Below are positions 11,471 to 20,557 of a stretch of DNA of 64,000 bases, one piece after another. Position numbers and translations under genes: made by a program. The notes below the pieces were generated by a model, which saw only the letters and a program-made list of their open reading frames with translations, had not been told where the DNA came from and searched no databases. This stretch comes from Ditylenchus dipsaci. Lineage: Eukaryota; Nematoda; Chromadorea; Rhabditida; Anguinidae. The stretch is from the NCBI GenBank assembly GCA_004194705.1, contig SADC01001009.1, positions 496,001 through 560,000 on the forward strand, read 5' to 3'. Numbering within the stretch: position 1 is the stretch's first letter; the number at the start of each line of letters is the position of its first letter.

Positions 11471-11789
11471 TATAGTGTTGATTCTGACATACTGCTTAAC
11501 TAACATAAGGATTCAGTTTATGGTTAGCTACTGTTTATCCACTGTTTCTTGAAAATGCTTCGTATTTTGATTTGAGTTATGAAAATTACCAGCTATGTTG
11601 TATTTTGACTTCTTACTGGTATTTTATTGTTTGCTTTAGAAATTTCTATCGAAGTTAGTCAACTGTCTGTTCAAGAAACCCAACAAGGCCTCAAAAAAGC
11701 GATTGCGAAGAAGTGCTGAAGTGCTCTGATACGGTTATTTTCTGACATATTGTAACGGGTTTTGTTAAAAAATAATTGATTTCTTTTAG

Positions 11790-11963
11790 GATGCCGGACC
11801 TGTAGCTCTGCTAGCGTTGGAAGTTCTCTCAGTCCCCCTTTCAGGTGCACCAGTCGAAAGAATTTTTTCGCAGGCTGGATTAGCCACTGGACGGCATTGC
11901 AACAGAACTAATTCCGATTTGTTGAATTCTCAACTGTTCATTTATTGCAACCGCCGCATTTAG
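11790..11963 (+). pseudogene. hAT transposase C-terminal dimerisation-domain remnant
   Basis: The frame from 11790 (after TTTTAG) reads DAGPVALLALEVLSVPL then SGAPVERIFSQAGLATG and NSDLLNSQLFIYCNRR before TAG at 11961-11963. The S-x-P-x-E-R-x-F-S-Q-A-G motif is characteristic of the hATC dimerisation region at the end of hAT transposases. No complete upstream transposase frame is present, though a possible preceding exon lies at 11639-11750. It is therefore a terminal fragment, probably inactive. Confidence 0.75.
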
Positions 11964-12538
11964 CGTATTTCTTGATCTATTTCTTGGTTTATTATAAAAA
12001 AAAGCTGATGTTTCTGGATGTCTTACTGCGACTTCCCTACCACATGGCAAGAAAACTTGTATAGATAATTGTTCACTTAAGGAAGCTTCTTTTGAGCAGT
12101 CAGATTTTTTGCTTAGCACAGCCTCAGGCAAAATGTAGAACAGCATATTTTCGGACGGAGTAAAACGCATGTGTGAAATGTGTGTGTCTCTATTCTTTTA
12201 TGTGTAGTTCAGTTACTCTGGTAAAGCAAAATTTTGTATGAGAGGCCGCTGACGTAGCATTTTCGTTTCCCGAAAGTAGTCGTGAAACCAGTGCGAGTAC
12301 AGGGTGTCCCGAAATTACGCTCACATCAAAAAAAGATAGTGTACGTAGCGCCTTGCATGGTCAATTTCATTTTCGGGATCTTAACCCGTGTAAATCTTCA
12401 GAATTGTGAAATTTTTAAGAACGAAGAACACAATCACACCTAGAAATAGACGCCAAACTTCTTACCTTTATTTATTTTCGAAAGAATAGCTAATACGACG
12501 AAGGACTTTTTGTTGACGAAACAGAAAGTATAAAAGCC

Positions 12539-12925
12539 TCAGGTTTTCTCTGGGAAAGAGTCATTGTAAATCGCCACAGCTTTCGTACCTTCAGCAACAG
12601 CATGCTTGGCCAATTCACCTTTCAAAAAAAGCCGAGTAGACGAGTCATTTTCACAAACGGATATCGTTGAAACCTTCTGCTTCTTGTAAGACTGATAGCG
12701 CCTGAAAACAAAACGCTTTCCAAAGCAACAATTTCAGTACAAAGCGACCTACTTCACGAGGAAACTGCATCCTGACACAGACGTTCGAAAATATCTTCAC
12801 AAAAGGTATCCATGACGTCAATGGCTTTTCGCTTGACTCCTATTTTCTAGACGAAGGAAGAGCGCAGTTTTTGCTTCTTGATATCAGCCATTATCTGAAC
12901 GACAAACTCATTAAAAGACAGATAT
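12539..12925 (-). pseudogene. Histone H2B-like gene fragment inside the hAT element
   Basis: Two exons, about 12925-12758 and 12701-12539, are separated by a 56-nt GT-AG intron. The first reads FNEFVVQIMADIKKQKL, an in-frame TAG, then GVKRKAIDVMDTFCEDIFER. The second reads [17 protein letters not shown], then [22 protein letters not shown] and a TGA stop. The helix order and the [14 protein letters not shown] signature at the end of the fold identify H2B. It is very diverged from canonical H2B, has an intron (unusual for replication histones) and carries one stop, so it is most likely a captured, decayed copy. An expressed variant with a misread base cannot be excluded. Confidence 0.7.
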
Positions 12926-14288
12926 ATCGTACAGACAAAAAAATCAACAAACATTAATGAGGCTAGCGCATTTGAAAAGTTTAAAGACAAAACAAAAATT
13001 TGCGCGTGGCTATGAAACTGGAAAATATGAGAAAGACGGTCTTCATTAAGTAAAAATATTTCTCATCAAGACTTGATGATCAAGTCCTTATCACTGAGCA
13101 GCACTGAAGAACCTTATGTTAGTTAAGCAGTATGTTAGAATCAACACTAGAACTAAACTAACAGTTTGATTTTAAACTAACAGTTAGTTTCAAGACTAAC
13201 TATGTTAGTGTTAGGCTAACACTAACCTAACACTAACACTTTAACTAACCTAACACTAATGCGTTGTTCACAATGGAGGACTGCAGTCGCCACCCAGGAC
13301 TGCAGTCCTCCATTGTGAACACACAACAATCCACAGTCGCCACTCAGGATTGCAGTCCGCAGTGAGGACTGTGGACTGTTGTGTGTTCACAATGAAGACT
13401 GCAGTCCGGGGTGGCGACTGTGGATTGTTACAATTTGAGTGCGGACTGCAGTCGCCACTCTCATCCAAAACTATTCACGGTGTTTATTTTTATTTTTTTT
13501 ATTAGTTTCTGTATTGCTCTTATAACCAAAATGAAGCTAAGTTCCAGAGCAACATTTTGGTACCAAAACATTAAAGATCGCATAATAATTTTGCGATCAA
13601 AAATTGCAAAAAAGATTACAATCCTCACTCACAATCCACACTTACAATCCACACTCAGGATGGTAAAGTGTGAATTGTGTATGTAGAATTTTTTCTCGAT
13701 CATTATGTTCTATTGCAATGTTGATTTCTTTAAAAATGAGAAAAAATGTCCAAAATTTACATGTAGGTAACATGTAGGTTCACGAGTCAATTTGTCCAGC
13801 TGGACAACATGAGTACAGCCTGAAAATTTGACAAGAGAAAACTAACTTTTTTTTATCTTTCCTAACGTACTTAGGGAATCATTTTTGGCCAAATAGAATT
13901 GATTTTATGCTAATTGAGAATAATTCTCTAACATTTGGGGTCGAACTCTTTGGAGTGGGTACCAGTCTGAGGTATTGAGATTCTGGTTAGTCGAAATAGC
14001 ATTTTGGTCTCAACAAGCCGTTTTCAGCACATGATTTTTGGATGAATAAAATAGTTTGTTTCGCACTGAGAGACCATTAAATTTTTGTAAACGAGTTAAA
14101 CACCCGAACCTTTTAAACCACCCCAAATAACCCTAAACCACCCCAACAATCCCAAATTATCCCACACCACCTCATCTACACCTTAATCTTAGATATGTTG
14201 AATAACTTGTTGAGTTACATAATATTTAGACGGTTTTAATTGCTGAAAAATTGGCCACAAAATTTTGATGATCAAACGTAATTGACAC

Positions 14289-15112
14289 TAGTGTTGGGGA
14301 GTTGAGGTGCAAGCAAGAAACAAGAACAAGAAAAGCATTTTTTGCAAGAACAAGAATCTTGCAGAATTTTTTTGCAAGATTCTTGCAAGAAAGCAAGAAA
14401 ATTTTTATAACACTACAATTACACAAAATTCTTTATTCATAACACTCAAACATGCAAACAAAACGAATCAATAAGTGAAATTTATATCAGGCAAAGCACT
14501 ATTAAAAAAAAGAGCTGCTCGGCGTTCAACTTGGGTCTAACTGACAGTTGAGTGATTCAACGCACACCTGAAAACGACAAAAAAAGCAAACGAAGGCGAG
14601 AGAAAATTTATAGAGTTTATTTGATAGGAGCCAGAAAGATTGGATATCCAGCTGCAGCATTCCGATTCTAACGCTCAACGCTTTAGAAGTCCGAGTTTAG
14701 GATAATCTGCAAAAAAAAAGAACTGAAAACAATTTCAATCAGAGGAACCAGCAAAATAACAAAGCCAAAAATAATACACGACCAAATAATGATAAATTGA
14801 TTCTGAATTCAAAAAGTAATTTTGCGCATTTTCGGAGTAAAAAAAGTCCGCGCGCATTCAAACATGTGAAATTCTCATTGTCGGCAACGGGCATGGTCCT
14901 TTAAAAATGTTTTGGCGCCAATTAAAAAAAAATTTTTCGATATTTTTCGTATATCTAAAGCTATTTTAAAGCTATTTTTCTTGCAAGATTCTTGCAAGAT
15001 TCTTGCAAGAATTCTAAAAGTGTGCAAGCAAGAAACAAGAACAAGAATCGCGGTATTTGCAAGAACAAGAACGCAAGAATCTTGCAAGATTCTTGTCTTG
15101 CGCCCAACACTA
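14289..15112. mobile_element. hAT-like MITE with 8-bp target duplication
   Basis: ATTGACAC is duplicated at 14281-14288 and 15113-15120. The ends read TAGTGTTGGG and CCCAACACTA. Inside both ends lie inverted runs of CAAGAATCTTGCAAGATTC-like repeats. Inserted in the Harbinger-like element, making it a third nesting level. Confidence 0.8.
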
Positions 15113-15233
15113 ATTGACACATACCGGCTTCCACAAACTATACTAAAAATGTTAATCCGCCAAAAAATTTATTGTCTACTTTAATAACACCAGAGAAGGA
15201 ACAGCAAAGCGCAAATGGATTATAAGGATATGT

Positions 15234-15612
15234 TTATTTGTCGATAGTATCTTCGGTGTGCTTTCCCTTGAGAGCTCCAGTGATCCGGGCACGACCAGCA
15301 GCCTTGCGCTCAAGCATTCCACGGCGGTCCTTGTCCAACATCAGCTTGGTAATAGAGATGTTTAAAGCATCAATCCCTGAAATGTCCACGCGTGACAATG
15401 ACTTCATCATCAGTTCTGAAAAACAATGTGATTGAATTAGGATACAGATCTACAGCAACTGACCGGATAGGAACAGAGCGAACTCCATGCTTGTTGCGAA
15501 GATCCTTGGAGAGAGGCGCCGACACGATCTTCCTCTTGATGTGAGACGGAGCGTAGGAATGGAATTTGCGAGACTGGCGAGCCGGCGAGGAAACCAAGGG
15601 ATTCAGCTTCAT
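15234..15612 (-). pseudogene. RPL26: Ribosomal protein L26 (uL24) gene with internal deletion
   Basis: Exon 1 (15612-15464) encodes [19 protein letters not shown], then [19 protein letters not shown] and VRSVPIR. A 48-nt GT-AG intron (15416-15463) follows, and the next exon continues [12 protein letters not shown]. These are the start and KOW region of L26. The central 40 or so residues are then missing. In a shifted frame the C-terminal part resumes: ITKLMLDKDRRGMLERK, then KHTEDTIDK and TAA. Read straight through, the frame stops just after HFRD. The remaining intron argues against a processed pseudogene. A TTTTTTCAG acceptor at about 15646 suggests a 5' UTR exon. It lies inside the Harbinger-like element, so it is probably a captured, deleted copy. 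Confidence 0.8.
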
Positions 15613-15984
15613 TCTTCAAGAGGCTTCTTCAAACGCAGAAAGTACTCTGAAAAAATAGATTTTGAACATCCGATAACATTACACAACATATCTCAGATTC
15701 GATCATTTAAAAAATTCCAGATTTTGGCGACTCAACTATTGTCGCGCAAAGTAATATGGAACAGCATAACATTTCCATAAGAGCTAGAAAAAAATCAAAA
15801 GAAAATCAAATAAAGTCCACTTTCGATAAACCGTCACATTATGGTTACCCGATTTAGTCAGGTACACGACATTTACAGGAAATGGCACCCTCAATAAACC
15901 ACCAGCAAACCAGCGTCTCCAGAGGTGGCGGTCTATCGAGAGTGTACTGTATGCCGAAAGACAATAAAAACACAAAATGCTAGT

Positions 15985-16152
15985 TTAAATTAATTTGTAG
16001 ATCAATTGACCTGTTGATCAATTGACCTGTTGATCAATTGACCTGTAGGTCAATTGACCTGTTGATCAATTGACCTGTAGATCAATTGACCTGTTGATCA
16101 ATTGACCGTAGATCAATTGACCGTTGATCAATTGACCGTCGATCAATTGACC
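15985..16152. repeat. 16-bp minisatellite, GATCAATTGACCTGTT unit
   Basis: About ten copies with T/A alternation and, towards the end, a 14-bp variant lacking two bases. The unit contains the palindrome TGATCA plus CAATTG. Confidence 0.85.
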
Positions 16153-16191
16153 TAGAGCCTCAAAAAATATAGTCTTTTGAAAAGACATCCT

Positions 16192-16290
16192 ATCCAAAAT
16201 GAACAACAATCCTCACTTCAAATGAAAAACAATCCTCACTTCAAATGAAAAACAATCCTCACTTCAAATGAAAAACAATCCTCACTCAGT
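16192..16290. repeat. Tandem repeat, ACAATCCTCACTTCAAATGA unit
   Basis: Four head-to-tail copies of about 24 bp in the subterminal part of the Harbinger-like element, where CAATCCTCACT motifs also occur near 13620-13660. Confidence 0.75.
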
Positions 16291-16595
16291 GCGGATTGTA
16301 AGTCCGCACTCTAACATTCCTATTGTGAACACACAACAGTCGCCACCCTCACTGCGGATTGTAAGTCCGGACTGAGGGTGGCGACTGCAGTCCACCATTG
16401 TGAACGAGGCATAACACTAACACTTGAGACTAACCCTAACACTAACACTAACCCGCCATTTTAAACTAACCTTACACTAACACTAACATGTTAGTGTTAG
16501 TGTAGGGTTAGTTCAAAGTGTTAGTGTTAGAGTTAGGTTAGTGTTAGCCTAACACTAACATAGTTAGTGTTAGTTATGAAAACACTGTTCTGAAG

Positions 16596-17290
16596 GTACT
16601 CAGAATCGAGAAATTCGGAGAATTTGAATAAACTTTAAATTTGAAATAATATTTTCGTTGTCTCGCGAGGAATTCAAAATTTGACTGGGATTATTAGATT
16701 TGAGAGTTGTTTCTATAGTAAATCGATCACGCTGAGCATGAATTCGTTATCAGAATTACAGGTTTGCGTATGAAAGTGGCATTTCGAGAAAACCGCAGGG
16801 GGGACCAAGGCATATTTTTTAGTGTCACAGGTTCGAATCTTTGTAGTAGCTGATAGTAACAAACTGGGGAGGAATGCTCGAGATGGGCCAAATTGCCGAA
16901 AGGGGCTATAAGGAGCCAAATTGCGTGAAAAGTACCAAAATGCCCAAGATGGGCCAAGTTGCTCGAAAAGAGCCGCAAGGGCCAAAACTGCACCAAAATG
17001 CCCGAAAAGGGAAAAAATGCCCAAACTGGGTCACGATCCTTTAACTGGTCTAAAACACCCAAACTAAGCCGAAATGACCGAAAAGGGGCAAAATGCCCAA
17101 ACTGTGACAAAATGACCGAAAAGGAGGAACACCCAAACCGTGGTGCGCAGAACAGATAAAATTATCTGAACCGATAAATTTATCTATCAGATAAAATTCA
17201 AATTATTTTTATCTGACAGATCAAAATTTTGTTTGGGTCCCAAATAACCAAACTGCAGATGCACACCCTAGACATTGCCGGGTACGAGAA
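16596..17290. repeat. Region with CCGAAAAGGG / AAATGCCCAA repeats
   Basis: Irregular repeats of gggCCAAAnTGCCCGAAAA type run from about 16870 to 17130. A tRNA-like B box (GGTTCGAATC) is at 16829. Long frames on the minus strand here are products of the repeats. No gene. Confidence 0.5.
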
Positions 17291-17399
17291 CCACAATGAT
17301 AAATTTTTCAAAATAATGAAGATTTTTTTAATATACGCATACAATGTACATGTAAAAGTTGGGGCTGATGCGCCATTGGCGCAGAGTGCCTTCTAGGAA

Positions 17400-17705
17400 T
17401 CATATAACACGCCTCAAAAAGAACTTTTTTTTCTGACTTTGGGGGTAAAACGGTGTTTTTTCCCGCCCAAAAAATGGGACAGAAAATGACTCGTTTTGAG
17501 TGGGTGGTCATCCTGACTCAGTTTTTGCCCCGATTTTTCTAGTCATTTTTGGGTCAAAAACTGTCGATTTTCGAGATTTTCGGATATTTTGCCCGTCGTT
17601 TTTTGGGTCAAAAACTGTCGATTTTCCGGATTTTCGTTCATGGGACAAAAACACCGTTTTACCCCCAAAGTCAGAAAAAAAAAGTTCTTTTTGAGGCGTG
17701 TTATA
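17400..17705. repeat. Palindrome, arms around ACTTTGGGGGTAAAACGG
   Basis: The left arm contains AAAGAACTTTTTTTTCTGAC and the right arm its inverse near 17680. The loop has two copies of GGGTCAAAAACTGTCGATTT. 17706-18060 is AT-rich with nothing identified. Confidence 0.65.
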
Positions 17706-18059
17706 TTAAAGTTTGAAATTGTAAAAAAACGGAAAATATATTTTCCTTATTTTCTTTTAAAGTCCAAAAATACAATAGAATTGCAAGAACAAAAAGGTTT
17801 AGGACGTAAAGAGGTTAAGTTTTTATGTTAAAAGAGAAGGTATTTTAAAATCATATTACAACAAAAACGATGCAAAGAAAAAGAAGAGTTAAAATGTTTA
17901 TAAAGTATAACAAAGAAAAAATTATATTGCTTACCTTTTCCGATTGATATAATTACGCAAGGAAAGGTATTTCTAATTGGGAACGCATGAAAATAATTAC
18001 GAAAACGTGAAAGAAAAAATTAGTGAAAGGCTCAAATTGTTTTAATCAGTTCAATTATT

Positions 18060-18240
18060 ATTTCACCCCGTCAAATTTTATGACTTAGTTTTTATCCTAA
18101 AAAATTTTCAATTGTTTTTTAAGTTTCGATACCAGCATGTAGCCCTGGATCTCAGCTTTCTAACAAGCTATCAACTGATTTACTGAGATTTAAAAAAGTT
18201 GGAGAAAAAAGGTTTTCTATGCAACAAACTTGGTCTATTT
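18060..18240. repeat. Half copy of the CCCCGTCAAAT palindrome
   Basis: Matches the left half of 5645-6045 (TTTCACCCCGTCAAATT, CATGTAGCCCTGGATCTC, AACAAGCTATC-ACTGA). No right half follows. Confidence 0.6.
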
Positions 18241-18714
18241 GGTCTAATCTCGAAATTTAGAAAATTAGTCGATTAGTCGAAAAGTAAGTGCTTACTGCGT
18301 CATGATTTCACCATCATTTATATACGTTCATGCACTATTTGGAAAGCAAAATTGCTGAGTTTTATTCCTGTCAAAAAAGATTTGAAGGGTGGTTTGATTA
18401 TTGATGTTAAAAAAGGCTTCACATTTCGACTAATTTCGACTATTCGTTAGTCGACATCCCTAAATATTTGATAACTAGGGCAACAGGCGCCTATCGGCGC
18501 CACTATCATATTTTCAAAATTACATGAATAATGATCGATCGCATACCCTTACCTGGCTTCCTTTTTTCTGGTTAACCGTCGTCTTGGATACCCTCCTCCC
18601 GGATAACTCCCTCCTGGCTTTCCTCCTACTGGGTAGCACCCTTTGTGGCGGTTTGAGGTCGTTAAGAGTGGTTTAGGGTTTTCGGGGTCGCTTTAAGTGG
18701 TTTCATGCAGAAAA

Positions 18715-19010
18715 TTGCATATCTGATGCAAAAAGACGTAAATCTGATGCAAAATAAATTATATATATGATGCAAAAATAAATCTGATGCAAAAATTATA
18801 TCTGATGCAAAAAATATATGATGCAAAAATGAATCTGATGCAAGAAAAACGTTTTGCGGAAAATATAGACCAAATTTTGGCTAAAGCCCTTCTTTTTGAA
18901 AAAAATTGGCGGAAATCAGCTTTGCGGAAAACAGTTTGGCGGAAATCACTTTGGCGGAAAATAGTTGGCGGAAAGCAGTTGGCAGAAACCAGTTTGGCAG
19001 AAATAAGTGT
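18715..19010. repeat. Two adjacent tandem arrays
   Basis: 18715-18845 has about nine units close to ATCTGATGCAAAAAT. 18900-19010 has about seven units close to TGGCGGAAAACAGTT. They are separated by a short spacer. Both open false reading frames. The rest of 19010-20050 has only a GGCATGCCCGTGCCCGAC segment (about 19260) shared with 56640-56900. Confidence 0.75.
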
Positions 19011-20079
19011 GAACCGGGGGAAAGTGCTTACAGCCATTAGTGAAATATATAGGATGTGATTTCATATGCATTTCTGCAATAAAAAAGGGACGAAAGGCTA
19101 GGACCCCAAATTTTGTGAACGACGAACACCGTGATGGCGAATTAACCACGTCCAAATAATAACACGTGGGTCAAATAAAAATAAAAGACAATTTTAAAAC
19201 CTTTCTCGAGCAATTTTTTTCTTAAATAATTACTTGGAAGGATTTGCGGCCTTTTAAAGGGGCATGCCCGTGCCCGACACGGAGAAAAGGCGGGGACCAG
19301 CACTTTTTTTCTTTCTCGATCAAGTTTTTCATGCATACGCATTCAGATTTTTTAAGTTTTCTGCATAGTTTTAAGCCCTTTTTTCACTGTGTGTATGAAT
19401 CTTACACTATTTTCGCAATGGGCTTGAGACTGTAGCTTGTCGCTCTTTTATCATTTGCAAAACTTGAAATATTTACATACATCCGTTTAGATGTCTGAGT
19501 TTAATTCACCGGGATCTGAAAGGTCGACTGCAAAAAAACGCCGAAGAAACCCTAAGTCTAAGCTCTTTTTGTTTTATGTTTGTTTTGTTTCATTTTGCTC
19601 TAGCGAATGAAATTTTTTGCGAAAATTTTGCGGGGATTCGAATTTTGTAGTCAGAAAATGACTTCACCCCGGAGTCGATAAAAACCACTAAAGGTTGGTT
19701 TTTCAGGGGGCTTGCAAAAGGGGTGAATTTTTCGAGAAACTTCGACTGCGCTTCTCAGATTTCCGTTTGATCGGCTCAATCGCCCGAAATCCCACCTTCA
19801 ACCTTTCAGAACCACCCTTAATCACTTTAGACCCCTCCCAACCACTTAATTATCCTGATCACGTGTTGAGGATAGTTTAGAGTGGAGTTCTGAGCGATTG
19901 GGATCCAAGTCATTTTCAAATTGGAAAATTTTAATTCCCGCAAAATTTTGGCTATCTTGACAATAATATTTGTCAGATCAATTTTGATCGATCTTTGGCG
20001 ATCTGATCCAAACTGATATGATCTAAAATGATCTACTCTTTGCCCACCCCTGGTTGGCACCTAACCTTTAGCATAGTGA

Positions 20080-20340
20080 ATCCCGAAATTGAAAAATTTG
20101 CGCTAGTAGCAAATACCCCCTAAAAAATTTTCTTATGAAAATTGCTGTAACTACCCTTTGAAAGAACAAGTTTAGGTTTAGCCCTTAAGCTCGGGGGTAG
20201 GCCAGCATATGGAACTTGTGACTAATAACTGTGTTACGCACTTTCTGCTTGGACATATAGTTGGGTACTTTTTACTCAGGATTAAGAAGGAAAAATTCAG
20301 GGGGGGGTATTCGCTACTAGAGTCGAAAATTTTAAATTTT
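20080..20340. mobile_element. Dispersed element (GCGCTAGTAGCGAA end), copy 2
   Basis: The left end reads GCGCTAGTAGCAAATACCCC and the right end GGGGGTATTCGCTACTAG. Internally it has AAGTTTAGGTTTAGCCC. Same family as 9755-10170 (inverted) and 25110-25350. Confidence 0.65.
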
Positions 20341-20557
20341 TGATAATCTCCACCAACATATCAGGTTCCTCACTCGAATTTTAAATGTTTAAAAAGACGT
20401 AGCATAACTTAATCCATTAATCCCTCTTAGACTCCGGTTGAACTTTAATTAAGACAACAGCCAGAATTTTAGAGGCATAAAATTGCTTTATTAGGTCAAT
20501 GGCTGTCAGTCACAACAACTTTTCAAATTATTACACTGAATAAAAATATGGTTTTGA

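Larger units (their letters stand above)
13260..16411. mobile_element. PIF/Harbinger-like element nested in the hAT element
   Basis: TAA flanks both ends (13257-13259 and 16412-16414), the 3-bp target typical of PIF/Harbinger. The inverted ends share GTTCACAATGG and GGACTGCAGTCGCCACCC-like sequence. The flanks lie inside the TTAGTG-rich right arm of the host hAT element. No transposase was found. It carries an RPL26 fragment, a hAT-like MITE and two tandem arrays. The superfamily call rests on TSD length and TIR only. Confidence 0.65.
11209..16587. mobile_element. hAT element, 5.4 kb, with 8-bp target duplication
   Basis: TTCTGAAG is duplicated at 11201-11208 and 16588-16595. The element starts CAGTGTTTTCATAACTAACA and ends with its inverse. 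Subterminal blocks are dense in TTAGTG/TTAGGC-like units. A hAT dimerisation-domain remnant (11790-11963) supports the class. The interior also holds an H2B-like pseudogene and a nested Harbinger-like element (13260-16411). The hAT at 28949-33526 has the same ends, so they are one family. Confidence 0.85.

Noticed and set aside
15985..16290. CRISPR-like array of repeats
   Set aside because: Repeats are directly adjacent with no unique spacers, in an intron-containing animal sequence; ordinary minisatellites.
11215..16580. Interstitial telomere or chromosome end
   Set aside because: The TTAGTG/TTAGGC-like hexamers are irregular, occur in both directions and coincide with the ends of an element with a clear 8-bp target duplication.
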